64,000 bases of DNA from Diphasiastrum complanatum (Eukaryota > Streptophyta > Lycopodiopsida > Lycopodiales > Lycopodiaceae): the NCBI GenBank assembly GCA_029204225.1, contig CM055094.1:17848808-17912807 (forward strand), read 5' to 3'. The notes under the pieces are model-generated. The model ran no database searches and was not told the origin of the DNA. It saw nothing but the letters and a program-made list of their open reading frames with translations. The translations under genes were made by a program, and so were the position numbers. Numbering within the stretch: the stretch's first letter is position 1; each line of letters starts with the position of its first letter. Positions 1-12,477 of this stretch are shown here, in pieces.

Positions 1-170
1 TCCTTGTACAGTTTGGGAAAAACTTCCCTGTGCTCAATAACAAATCTCTCTATGTCAAACTGATAATAGAAATAGGACAAAAAATGGGCTTGTTTGTCGC
101 TAACTTCAGCATGAACAGGGAAAGAACTAAGAGCTATATCATAGATCGAACTAGCAGAAGAGGAGGCCAT
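1..170 (-). pseudogene. 5' part of the unknown plus-strand-type gene, copy 1 (runs off the window)
   Basis: This is the reverse-complement copy of the first ~56 codons of the unrecognised gene that starts at 57136. The ATG is at 170-168 and is followed by the same MASSSASS N-terminus. Only a few bases differ from the right-hand copy over the visible part, and the reading frame is open to the window edge. The rest of the gene lies outside the window, so its integrity is unknown. It is preceded, on the minus strand, by the same ~335-bp leader and the same truncated gypsy integrase as the right-hand copy. No function can be assigned. Confidence 0.6.
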
Positions 171-505
171 ATCGATATGAGGCGCCGGTTAGGACGGGGA
201 CACAAACGGTGTAAACTTGGACGCGTGATGGGGATATGCATTGTACACGATTCCGGATATCGGAACTACGCACCAGGGGAGCAGTGCGACTATGGAACCG
301 TCGGTTGGGCGCGTGGTAGCGATATTGTATGTACTAATTTTGGAGCAGGTTGGTCTCCTGGACTCAATATGCAAAACTGATCTCGAAAAACGACACTCAT
401 ATATATAGTCTAATACAGAGCATCTGAATCGTATAAGTGTTTCGGTAACGTGCGATAAAAATTGTGAAACGACGGCCAAATCATTAGCATGACACGTGTA
501 CAAAT
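171..505 (-). promoter_or_regulatory. Leader/promoter-like segment of copy 1, fused to truncated integrase
   Basis: The segment lies between the end of recognisable integrase (about 506) and the ATG at 170. It carries a TATA-like string, the complement of catatatatag near 402-412, about 235 bp upstream of the ATG. It is nearly identical to 56803-57135. Promoter function is inferred only from the TATA-like string and its position before an ORF. An ORF runs through it in frame with the integrase remnant, but its translation no longer resembles integrase. Confidence 0.4.
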
Positions 506-2426
506 CAACAATGACCCAAACCGAATCGTGGCCCTTCCCTGTACGTGGAAGCCCGACCACAAAATCCATAGATATACTTTCTCACTTTCCGGTAGGAATA
601 TCTAAAGGATGTAATAGGCCACTAGATTTTAGCCTCTCTACTTTATTTAACTGGCACTTAGTACATTTAAGTACATAGGCCTCTACCTGACTTTTCATCT
701 TAGGCCACCAAAATTGCCTTCGAACTAAGTCAAGTGTTCTTTGTATACCCGGATGTCCTGCGCATGGACTATCATGACACTCATGCAAGATTTGGAACCT
801 TACAGTGTCATTCTCCGGTACACACACCTTTCCTTTACGAAACAAAATCCTGTTTCGAATTAGGAAATTCGGTTCAGTCTTTCCCTGATTCGAGAAATCT
901 TGCAACCCTGAATCAACCCCCGAAAGTACTTGTTGCCAATACTTTCCAAAAAAAGGATCGGACTCATATAGTCCTTGAAGAGACTGAAACAACTCCGGTT
1001 CTATAACAGTAAAGCACAATTGATTAATAACCGGTAACCGACTCAAAGCATCCGCTAGAGTATTTTGACTTCCTTTACAATAACGTATAGAAAAGTCAAA
1101 TATTTGCATCATCTCAGCCCATCTAGCTTGCCTCCCCTTTAAATCTGTAGCATCACAGAAATATCGAAGAGTCTGATGATCCGTCAAAACTTCAAATCTG
1201 GCTCCATACAAATAATGTCGCCAAATTTTCAAGGAATGAACAATTGCAAACAGTTCCTTCTCATAGGTACAATACCTAGACTGAGTAGGATTGAGTTTCT
1301 TGCTTTCATAAGCCACAGGATGTCCATCCTGCATCAAAACAGCTCCAATAGCATAATCACTGGCATTGGTCCTAACCACAAAAGTCTTATTAGGATCGCC
1401 AATGATTAGTATTGGTGCCGAAGTGACACTTTTCTTAAGCAACTCAAAACAATTATTCATATCCTCCGTCCACACCACTAGTGGACTCTTAGCCCTCCGA
1501 CTTAGCTTCTTATAGCCTTTCAAGGCCTGGGTAAGGGGAAATGCCAATCAAACAAATTGGGGAATATGCCGACGAAAAAATCCCACAAACCCCAAAAAAG
1601 ACTTGATTTCCCGAACTGTGGTGAGAATAGGCCAATCAATAACCCTCTGGATACGATCAGCCTCAATCTCCACCCCCCGTTCGAAAATCTTATGCCCCAA
1701 GTAGGACAATTCCTTAGCAAAAAAATCACACTTAGATTCCTTGGCAAAGAGCTTTTCCCTTCTTAGCATGTCCAAGACAATCCTAAGATGCTCTTTATGT
1801 TCCGCCAAAGTCTTACTGAACACTAGGATATCATCTAAGAATACCACTACGAATCTTCCCAAATATGGCCTGAACAAATCGTTCATCATTTGTTGGAAAG
1901 TTGCGGGTGCATTGGTCAAACCAAAAGGCAACACCAAAAATTCGTAGTGACCAAAGCGAGTTCGAAACCCGGTTTTTGGTATATCTTATGCCTTAATGCG
2001 TATCTGATGGTAGCCCGATCTTAAATCTATCGTGGTAAAGTACCCAGCACCACCAAGATAGTCTATTAGATCATCCATCCGCGGCAGTGGATATCTATTC
2101 TTAACGGTTACCTTGTTCAATTTCTTATAGTCGACGCAAAACCTTATAGTCCCATCCTTCTTGGCCACCAGAACCACTGGTGATGCCCAAGGAGACTTAC
2201 TAGGTTGTACCCACCCCTTTTTCAGGTAATCATGTAATTGCCTATTTACCTCAGCCTCTTCCGATGCACTCATCCTATAAGGAAGCTGTGCAATTGGAAT
2301 TGCTCCAGGTATTAGGTCAATTTTATGATCAACTGTCCTTTCTGGTGGTAAACCTACAGGAAGGTCTAAAAAAACATCATTGCATTCCTGCCTAAGTTCA
2401 TTATAGGCTTCAAATTTTGTAGTGTT
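506..2426 (-). pseudogene. Ty3/gypsy pol fragment (RT, RNase H, integrase N-terminus), copy 1
   Basis: In minus-strand order the segment encodes the end of the pre-RT linker ([10 protein letters not shown]), then RT ([46 protein letters not shown]). RNase H follows (VRTNASDYAIGAVL, YCTYEKELFAIVH, LTDHQTLRYF, TLADALSRLP). Next come the integrase zinc-binding domain (HECHDSPCAGHPG, KCTKCQ) and the start of the catalytic core (SMDFVVGLP). The core stops after about 17 residues at ~506, and the first catalytic Asp region is followed by unrelated sequence. Nonsense codons interrupt it: TAA at 1988-1986, TGA at 1550-1548 (CGA in the other copy) and TGA at 584-582. It is 5' truncated at ~2426, where it abuts an unrelated LTR-element 3' end. 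It is a non-functional retroelement copy, about 97% alike by eye to 54880-56802. Confidence 0.9.
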
Positions 2427-2544
2427 ATTGTACTTCATATTGTACATATTAGAAAACTTGAGAAGAGATCTATTATCATGATGGAAATCATTCTTAGGTT
2501 GGAGCATAGTGTTGTAAAACTAGCAAGTTAAGTTGAAGAGGGAG
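2427..2544 (+). mobile_element. 3' end and polypurine tract of an LTR retrotransposon
   Basis: A short AT-rich segment ends in the purine run gttgaagagggag (2532-2544), directly against the TGTG start of the LTR at 2545. This is the position of a polypurine tract used for plus-strand priming. The element body is lost upstream, where sequence changes abruptly at ~2426 to opposite-strand gypsy pol. The junction shows that at least one deletion or rearrangement happened here. Confidence 0.6.
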
Positions 2545-3199
2545 TGTGAAAATTGTCAACATTTCCTAGCTAGTTTGAGGCCTAAATTGGCAATTTTTGT
2601 ACATAGTTTTGGATCTAACCTTTCACACGTGTGAAAGAGGCCTAGATACTTTTATTTTAGTAAAGATTTCATATTGAAGAAGTCTCAAACTTCAGGACCT
2701 TCGAAATGACACCAAAATCATGTTATTTGGACATATAGGCCAAAATTGGCTATTTTAGGCTACTGGTGCCCTAAAATTGGGTCCTAACTTCTAGAGAGAG
2801 GAGAGAGCGTCATCTCTCTCACCTATATTAGGCTGAAATTTGTGGAGAACAGGTTGGAGAAACTTATTGTATTGTTGAGAGAGATCAATAGATCATTGTC
2901 ACAGTTTCTTCCTCCATTGAGAGCATTGCTTTGTGTATTGCCTTCAAGCTTTTGTGTATGACCTTAAGAGGTTTCCAAAAGTGGTAGGTTGTTGTTGTAG
3001 GGCTGGTATGCAATTGTTCTTGGCTGCCATCAGTACCTTTTATTAGTTTCTTTGGTCTCTTGAATGTTTTGTCAAGTTCATGTGTATCAAAGGTAGCATT
3101 AGGATGCTTTGCCATTTCTAGCTTTTGTAGCTTGTTGTGCAAAGATCTTAGCCAAGTATTTTGGGAGTTTGGATCCATTCAAGATCCACTTTTTTCACA
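2545..3199 (+). mobile_element. 3' LTR, same family as 19234-19825
   Basis: The segment begins TGTGAAAA and ends TTTTCACA, the short inverted termini of an LTR. It is about 655 bp and matches the 592-bp LTR at 19234-19825 in reverse complement along almost its whole length, with small indels. A polypurine tract sits directly upstream and no primer binding site follows, so this is a 3' LTR in plus orientation. A small antisense ORF here (3178-2885) is the LTR read backwards and is not a gene. Confidence 0.75.
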
Positions 3200-3355
3200 C
3201 TCCAGTCGCTTCCCATGCTTGACCCTCCCATTGATAGATAGTTATAGGATGTTGGATCACGCCAAATAGATCAATATACAAATATTCACAACGAAATAGG
3301 ATTTGCAATAGGGCGTAGGATAGAATGGAAAAAAAAAATTGCAAATTTAAAGCAA

Positions 3356-4538
<1,183 letters not shown>

Positions 4539-7321
4539 TCAAATACTTGTACCCCATGGTACTTGGCTAATCTTCTTGATCCTTTGAGGAGCACGACTAA
4601 TTTTGTGTCGTGTCGTGTCATCTTTTGTCAAAAATTTAGGATTGAAAGCTAGTAAAGCTTTGGCAATAGAAACATTTTGTTTCTTCAGCTCCCTCTCAAA
4701 GCATGATAGCTTGATGACTCCAAGACTGCTCCTCTGTTTCTCGAACAGATCTTTGTCTAAGGCCTTTGTGAAAATGTCAGCAACCATGTCTTTCGTTCCA
4801 ATGAGTTTGTAGCATTTTCTTTCCGATTAGATCCCTTATCAAGTGGTACTTAATTGCAATGTGTTTCGTCCTCGAGTGAAACACAGGGTCTTTTGTCAGG
4901 TGAATTGCAGATGTGTTGTCCATCTGCAAAATCAGAGGTTCATTTCTTGTTTTGCCCAGTTCGTCAAGGAACTATTTGAGCCAAATTATTTCATTGGCCA
5001 TCTTTGCTGCTGCAACGTACTCTGGTTCGTAGGATGATTGAGCTACAGTGGTCTGCTTCTTGCTGACCCAGAGAATTGCTGCTCTTGGTGCATCCTCCTG
5101 AGACACTTTTGCAGTCGTCCTTGAGGTGCCCAGCTAGCATCACTGTAGAAAAGCATCTGGAACTCTGCATCATGACAATAACAGAAACCAAAATCTTTTG
5201 TTAATTGAAGATATTGCAAAATTTGTTTTGCAATCTTCCAATATGTCGAGCCTGGATTTGTGTAGAATTGGCTCATCCTGAACACTGCATAAGCGATGTT
5301 AGGACGTGTGTTATCTGCAAGGTATATCAACGATCCAATCAGCTTCCTATATGGTAAGCTGCATCAATTTCCTTTCTTCTTCAGTCCTCGAACAATTTTC
5401 GTTTGATGTTCCTGCAAGCATTGGAGTATACGCTCCTTTGCAATTCAGCATCCCGAAATCTTCTAGGATTTTCTGGGTATATCTGAACTGATGAAGGTAC
5501 AATTTATCTCCCTCATAGTCTCTATCAATCTGTAAGCCAAGGTAGCACCTGGCTTCTCCTAGATCTACAATCTTGAAATGTTTCGAGATATCATTCTTGA
5601 CTTCAGCAATAAGTTTCTCACTCTTGCAGAGTATCAAAGTGTCATCCACATACACAGCCACAATGATGATCTTCCCATCTGTAATCCTTACATACACATT
5701 GGAATCAGCCATTAGTGGCTTGAATCCTAAGGATTTCAGGGCTTGATCTTTCTTCTTGTACCATTGTCGAGCTGACTGCTTCAGACCGTAGATACTCCTA
5801 CGCATTCTGCATGCATAAGTAGGAAGTGAATTCGAGACATATCTTGGGGGTTGATCCATGTAGACCTCTTCATCCAGCTCACCATGCAAGAAGGCTGTCT
5901 TCTCGTCCATAATGTGAATCCTGAGATGATAAGCAACTGCATATGCAAATAGTAAACGTAGGGACGAATGTTTCACGATAGGAGAGAAGGTCTCAAAATA
6001 ATCAATACCATATCTCTGAGAGAATCCCTTCGCTACAAGTCTTGCCTTATACTTTGAGACATCTCCATCTGGTCCATACTTTAGCTTGTATACCCATTTG
6101 CATTTAACAGTCTTTCACTTTGGTAATGGCTGCAACGTCCATATCTGGTTCTTCCTCATGGATTCCATCTCCTCATTCATGGCTTGGATCCATTTGTCCT
6201 TCTCTGGACATTCAACTGCTTCCTTGAATGTCTGTGGTTAGCCACTGAATCCACAAATTTTTTTTGATGTGGAAGCTGAGCTACCTGGCACATATCTTGC
6301 TGGCACTTTTCGTTGTCTTGTCGACCTTCTAGGAGATCCTCTTGGAACTGCAATGCCTTTGTCTTTGTCTGCTCTGCTAGGTCCGGAACCATTTTGGTTT
6401 ACAAGTACTGTAGCAATAGGCTGCCTCTCAAAATTTTCTTCGTCTTCGTGTTTCGAAAATCTTCGTGTTTGTGTTCGTCCTCTGCTCCCTCTGTCACAGT
6501 TGAAAGATCATAGTACTGTCTTTCAAGAACTTCATAGTTGACAGGATCATTGTTGGCCATCGTTCTGCTCTCATCAAACTTGACATCCCTTATTGTTTTC
6601 ACAGTGTTTGTCTCTAGCATGTAGACTCTGTAGTATGACGAATTATTGTCATATCCTACAAGATATCCTTGTTCAGCTTTCTCATCAAGCTTCTTTCGTA
6701 GCTTATCAAGAATATGTGCATAAGCTGCACATCTAAAGGATTTAATGTGAATCAGATTGGGTTTTCTACCCCACATAATTTGTGCGGTGTCGTGTGAGGA
6801 ACACCAGACTTTCATGTCCTGTTTTGAATGTAAGCAACTGTAGCTACTGCTTCAGCCCACAGTACTCTTGGAGACATCAAAGGCAAACGCACCTTGCCTT
6901 TCATGCAACAGAAAGAGCTATTCCTTTCTGCTTTCCATCTTAAGGCTAAACAATGACCGCACACAAACTCCATCTCTCCAAGATCATGGCATGCTGGGGT
7001 CTGAAGTGATCTAGCTACTTCAAAAAGACCCCGTCTAGAATGCAAGACTTTTGTGGCTACGGGATTTTGTGAAGACAAATGCAAGGTCCGAAGTCTTCGC
7101 TTAGCTTGGTACCTACGATTCAACCTTCTACTCCTAGCGGATCTGGATTCTACTTCCGGAGTCCTATATGATGGGTGATTACGCACATGCTCGGGTGTTA
7201 CAAAAATTGTTGTCGTCGAGTCTACCCCCTCCATAACATCAATATTGGACATTGAATCCAATGTAACTCGCGTAATTGATCCTACACCCAATATATGAGT
7301 CTCTCTTCTGATGAAGCTCAT
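4539..7321 (-). pseudogene. Ty1/copia pol remnant (integrase C-terminus, RT, RNase H)
   Basis: Minus-strand fragments line up in copia order. Around 7321-6812 is a frameshifted protease/integrase part (ILGVGSIT, WAEAVATVAYIQNRT). At 6815-6399 the integrase C-terminus follows (FRCAAYAHI, KAEQGYLVGYD). RT is at 5976-5347 with MDEKTAFLHGELDEEVYM, SIYGLKQSARQW and the catalytic YVDDTL box. RNase H follows at 5330-5043 (RPNIAYAV, YSDASWA), and the terminal VADIFTKAL is at 4787-4700. RT is the best preserved part (~209 open codons), but frameshifts separate every block, so no polyprotein can be made. The internal order (integrase before RT) is diagnostic of Ty1/copia rather than gypsy. Confidence 0.92.
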
Positions 7322-8412
7322 AAATTTGTTTCCTCTCGTCTTATCATACTAATAATTATTGGCATTACTGCCTACCTAGTTAGAGGAGTGGGAGTGGGGA
7401 CAATTTTTTGAAAATTAGTTGATGGTTAGTCAAAGCCCATACGGTAATTCAGGTCTGAAAATCAGTTGTTTTGAATCACTTGTATACTATAGTTTTTTAA
7501 TGAGTTAATTATGTTGATAACTTCATCACATGATCATGTATCACATCACAGGCGTTTAATACTACATGATGCTCATACGTTTGTTTCCTCTCATCTTATC
7601 ATACTAATAATTACTGGCATTACTGCCTACGTAGTTAGAGGAGTGGGAGTGGGGACTGCGGGAACCTAGCATGCATGCATCGATTAGTCACATTCTCACC
7701 AATCTGGTCCAGATATCGAGGATTCCGACAAACCATAGATCTATCTTATTGACAAAGTGTAGCATCTGAAGTATTTTATTGTTGTCACAAAGAGTCTTCC
7801 CTTGTAGAGAATTTTGAATGCAAGAGTTTTTGAAAATTTGACAACCCAAATGAAATGAGGGGGGGTGTTATAGATAGTTGATGTTGTTGAAAGAGCATGG
7901 GACGGATGGGTATTGCGATGTTGTTGTAGATTTCAATAACTTTCTTTAAGAAAAAAAACTTGTGCATTTCAGTGCAGTGTGTTTGGTTTATCTGAAAAGC
8001 AAACAAACCATGAAAGAGAGTGCACGGAACAGAAGTAAAGGATGGGCTCTAGAGCTAAAAGAAGAAACTTGTTAGCAGCTTAACTAAAGGGCACCCTCCA
8101 CCAGAAATAAAAGGAGACTCCAGAGTTGACGGCAACACTCAACATCGCGTTGTGAGTGAGCAATTGGCAATGAATGACATGCCACGGTTCGCGATCCTCA
8201 ACTTTCATGCGCCTTAGCTCATTCATCATTCCTCTCCGATTTCGCGGATACCCAGATAGTTGTTACAACAATGTGAATGACTGATAACTATAGTGTTTGA
8301 TAACGTCACATCATAGGATCATGTATCACATCATAGGCGTTTACAGTAATACTACATGACGCTCATACGTTTGTTTCCTCTCGTCTTATCATACTAATAA
8401 TTATCGGCATTA
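7314..8412. repeat. Three dispersed direct repeats (TTGTTTCCTCTCRTCTTATC block)
   Basis: Near-identical blocks start with gtttcctctcgtcttatc at about 7326, 7584 and 8372. Each continues into catactaataatta and gcattact. The first two also share tagaggagtgggagtgggga. The second and third are preceded by a shared gatcatgtatcacatca..ggcgttta..ctcatacgt segment. The layout suggests local duplication of a non-coding repeat, probably an untranslated part of the neighbouring copia element or a small nested element. No ORF of note occurs. Confidence 0.7.
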
Positions 8413-8659
8413 CTATGGATATGTCGGAGATCCAATGTGGGTAAGCCCGAAAAATGTTCATCTAAGTTCTAATGTGTGAAGGGCATGAAATTTGGTTAGT
8501 GTTTCCATAAACAACATTCCATGTGCCATGACTTGTTCATGTGATGTCACGCGAGCTTTGGGGGGGGGTTAGAACTGCTGCACCGCTGCTCCTGTGGATA
8601 TGTCTAATTTCTGATCGGTGCCTCCAATATTCTCAAGAGATTCTGATTTCTCTTGCAAT

Positions 8660-9140
8660 GTTTGTGGTTCTGCAATCTTTGCTCCGAATGACAGCAGATG
8701 TTATGCAATCTCTGCTCCTAACGACTGCAGATGCTCCGCATTCTTTACATCGTGCTCTGCAATGTGTGAACCCGATGGCTGCACGTGCTCGACAATTTCA
8801 TCCCGTTTTGACACGGGATGTGTCTGCAGAATCTGTTTGGCTACTCAACACATCGCTTGCCATATCTGATGCATTTGAAGCACCAGACAACAAATAGAGC
8901 ATAGACTCCAAAACAGACACTCTCGTCTAGACTGCAATCTATACTAATGGCCATGTTTGGTGACCTTTGCTAATAGCAAGCACTCTAAGTTCAACCCTTA
9001 TTGGACTCTCTAAAAAATGCTTCATTGCTCCGAATGACAGCAGATGCTATGCAATCTCTGCTCCTAATGACAGCAGATGCTCCGCATTCTTTACATCGTG
9101 CTTTGCAATGTGTGAACCCGATGGTTGCAAATGCTACTTG
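8660..9140. repeat. Direct duplication of a ~110-bp segment, ~345 bp apart
   Basis: The segment beginning gctccgaatgacagcagatg occurs at ~8682 and ~9027. It runs through ctccgcattctttacatcg to gtgtgaacccgatgg with few differences. Each copy itself contains a degenerate internal repeat (gctcc.aa.gac.gcagatg). Reading frames on both strands are short. I see no recognised domain and treat the 8.4-9.4 kb stretch as non-coding, possibly the 5' part of the copia element on the minus strand. Confidence 0.65.
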
Positions 9141-9479
9141 GTATTAACCCCGAATGGCAAGAGTGGCTACGCACATAGATCTATACAATCTATGTATCTG
9201 AACCTCCCAACTCAGACATGCTCAACAGCCTTAAACTCGCAGTACACTGATTCTTTGTCCTCTGATCCTTGAACTACATGTTTCTTCTTTCATGTTAAAT
9301 TAGAAAATACTGTCTTCTGATTTCTCAAATATCTTTTAGTCCTAGCTGTTGTCTTATGTTTTCTAAAAATTAGTCACAAATGAGTGTTGCTAAGCCTTGC
9401 ACTCAATGCTTCCTATCTATAGGTTGCTATGGTGTTGTATGAGGCACTACGCTTGTATCCAACAACAACAACAACGCTT

Positions 9480-10260
9480 CTGTGATGTGTGTATGTGACA
9501 GAGAAAGACAGAGTGAGAGAGAGAGACCCACTTGATTAGGCGCAGACCAGCTGGAGGAAACCCGCAGGGAGATTGCTCTTCATACATATACTCATGCGCC
9601 TATGGAGGGAGATGGAGGGAGCAGTGCAGATTTCTCCAGATTACTATTCATGCGATTGCTCCAGATTGCTATTCACGCACTGTTCTTTCTAGAATTGCCA
9701 AGAAAAACATCGCCTTGTTGCCAATAAATCGCCCATCGACTCCTTCAAGGCAGAAGGCAGAAAGAGAGAGAGAGACCGAGCGAGCGAGCGCAGGGATAAT
9801 CCGCCAGAGACAAGGCAGAAATTGAATGAGAGAGAGAGAGAGAGAGAGAAAGCGCAGGGATAATCTGCCAGAGAGAAGGCAGAAATTGAATGAGAGAGAG
9901 AGAGAGAAAGCGCAGCGATAATCTGCCAGAGAGGAGAGCGAGAGCTAAATACAGCAGGGATAATGTGTGTGAGAGAAAGGAGAGAGCAGGGATAATGTGT
10001 GTGAGAGAGAGGAGAGAGCAGGATAATCCGAGAGAGAGAGAGAGATGTACATCGGGAGCTATATCGAGTAGGATAATCGAGAGAGAGAGAGAGAGAGAGA
10101 GAGAGGGCAACGATCAGTGGGCAGCCAATAGTGAGAGAGGAGAGAGCCAACGAGAAGCAATGGGTACGGGAGAGAGTCGACGGGGAGCAATTGCTACTAA
10201 ATAGGGGAGGGTACAGGAGAGAGGGAAGCGGCGGGGAGCAATTGATACTAAATACGGGAA
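9480..10260. repeat. GA-rich minisatellite with a GGATAAT-containing unit
   Basis: Units of the form agcgcagggataatctgccagag followed by gaaggcagaaattgaatg and a (GA)n spacer repeat at about 9780, 9850 and 9910. They then grade into shorter units, gagagagcagggataatgtg, at ~9950-10030. GA runs of up to ~27 bp separate them. Long ORFs on both strands (for example the Ser-Leu-rich minus-strand ones) are by-products of purine-only composition. Confidence 0.85.
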
Positions 10261-10599
10261 GAATTGATAGTTACATTTTAAAAAAAAACACAAAATAAAA
10301 AAATTAAAAGAAAATGCAAAGAGTGTGTGTAATGGGTGTTGTTAACCCTCCTGACATAGGTCTACGTAGTAGACCGAGTTACCATCACCATTACGCTCTC
10401 TCTCTAGAATATATTTATATATATTTTATGTATATATTTTTATATACATATATATATATATGTAAAGAATGGAGCTTTAGGATGTGTGTGTGTTGACTAT
10501 AAAGGCTTTCAACATACTCGCAATTAAGAGCCGATGTCCAATACATGGACTAGATGGTAGTGTGTTGTATATAATATTTAGTTGCATTGATTTTACAAA
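10261..10599. other. AT-rich spacer
   Basis: It contains a (TA)-rich patch near 10410-10462 (atatatttatatatatt). No gene or recognised element is seen. Confidence 0.6.
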
Positions 10600-11520
10600 T
10601 GGATATCCTCATATGGGATTTGTACAAAACTATGTATAGATAACTGCCTTTGGCTTGTACTAGTTTTTGGTTGTTCCTTTAGGTTTGACAAATGCTCTGC
10701 AACCTTTAATAGGGTGTTGCAAAGAATGTTAAAAGGACATGCATCATATTATTGAATACTTTTTTGGCAAAATAAGTAAGGATGAATAGGAACAAAATGA
10801 ACACTTCACAAGAAATTTCAAAGTTTTGATGGAAATTTTACTCTTAAAGAAAATATTAGTACTTTTTTTCTATAATATATTTTGTAGGGCATATTGTAAG
10901 AATGAATCATGAAAAGATAAATTTCATTCAAAAATGACTATAACCTGAAGATGTCCTTGACAAAGGACCTTTCTTGGGTGATGATCCTACTCAATTGTCA
11001 TTTTGCTCACACTGTTGCTCCTTTGCATGAACTTGCCTCTAAGAAGATCAAATTCCATTCAAATGCTAAAAGAAAAAGAGTTTTCTTGTGCAAATGGAGC
11101 AATACATAAAAGGTTAGTGCTCGTCATCCTAGACTTAAGAAGAACTTTTGGAGTAGAGGTCGATGCTAACAAACTTGTATTGAGGATTTTCTAGCCAAGA
11201 GATCCATGTGATTGCTTTTGAGAACAAGAGACTACAAGGAGCATCATTGAACTATGACATGCATGAAAAGAGTTGATGGCTGCACCATTTCCTAAGATAA
11301 GAATGTGCATTAAAGATTGGTCATCAAATCATTTAACGTTCTCACTCAACAACTCAATAAGCACACGCATTTCAAATGGGCAAATTTCTTGCAAGCTATT
11401 CATCTTCAATTGGTAGACCATCTAGAAAGGATAATAAAGCAGTGGATACATTATCAAGGATGCCTTATATACATGCAATTACAAATTGCTAATCATGATC
11501 ATTGATTTTCCACGAAGTAC
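10600..11520 (+). pseudogene. Heavily decayed Ty3/gypsy RT/RNase H relic
   Basis: Translations in shifting frames recover gypsy landmarks in the right order. RT appears around 10660-10720 (VPLGLTNAL), with the following ISKDE..EHFTRNFKVLMEIL near 10765-10860 and FVGHIV near 10885. RNase H follows near 11150-11270 (GVEVDANK, then IAFENKRLQGASLNYDMHEK). Multiple stops and frameshifts occur in every block. The catalytic DD box itself is not recognisable. This is an old copy, far more diverged than the gypsy fragments at the two ends of the window. Confidence 0.7.
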
Positions 11521-12477
11521 TTGTCTGCATGTGACAAAGTTCTTGGAGAATGGAACAATCTCCTATTACTGCCTCTTGAATGCAATAAGTTATCAAAAAA
11601 ATAACAAGAGATTCACCAAAACAATACATGGATACATCTAGCTTACATTTATTTAATATGCATCAAACTGCTTGTCATTTGTCACTTGGATATTATACAA
11701 TCTCTAGATCATTTGCATCTAGGATAGATTTCCTAACCAAAGAACTAATTTAAAAAATTACACCTAAAATTTCTTTCTCTATCCAAAATGGCACCTAGAA
11801 CTTGGCATAGATGATCCACTTTTATCAAATGCCTAAACTTCTTTAGCACCAAATAATTACAGCCCAAACAATTGATTTACAAAATGTAGTTTAGTTAGGC
11901 CAAGCCAGATACTATCCACCATGGAACACTAAACTCATGATTGGTAGCAATCATGAATAGCAGCCCCCAACGGTTGGACATCCTTAGACAAGAGTTGCTC
12001 GCATCATTCATTTTTGAGAGATTTGATTTGATTAATCTAGGAGAGGCTCAGAATATAATAATCTAAAATTGGTCAGAGAATTGACCTATCCATGGGGACA
12101 AAAATGCTCTTCAAAGGAAGGTAATAGTGTGGTTGACTAAATAAAGACCATCTTCCAATTCAATTTGAAGTAGCAATATTCAAACATATGAACATAATCA
12201 AAATATCAGAAGAAGAAAACAAATTTTAAACTATTCAAAAGGATGCCATATACTCTCCCTGCAAATAATTTTGACCTGGAAGTGGACGTGAATTCCCAGA
12301 TGCCATTCAAACTTGCACAACAAGTTTGTATTATCACCAGTTTTTGTAAATAATAATCTCTGTACATGAAGTTATCAACAATTTACGTCACCAATGCCAT
12401 AAATCGAAGCTCTGATCTATGGTTAGGTGAAAAAAATAGATTCCACGTCTTTGAGAATGATGGAAAACACAAGAAAA

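Noticed and set aside
1557..1947. Plus-strand ORFs opposite the left gypsy pol
   Set aside because: Antisense shadows of reverse transcriptase; the same shadow appears at 55360-55566 opposite the second copy.
9689..10150. 153-codon Ser-Leu-rich minus-strand ORF
   Set aside because: Purine-only minisatellite composition produces it; there is no codon structure or homology.
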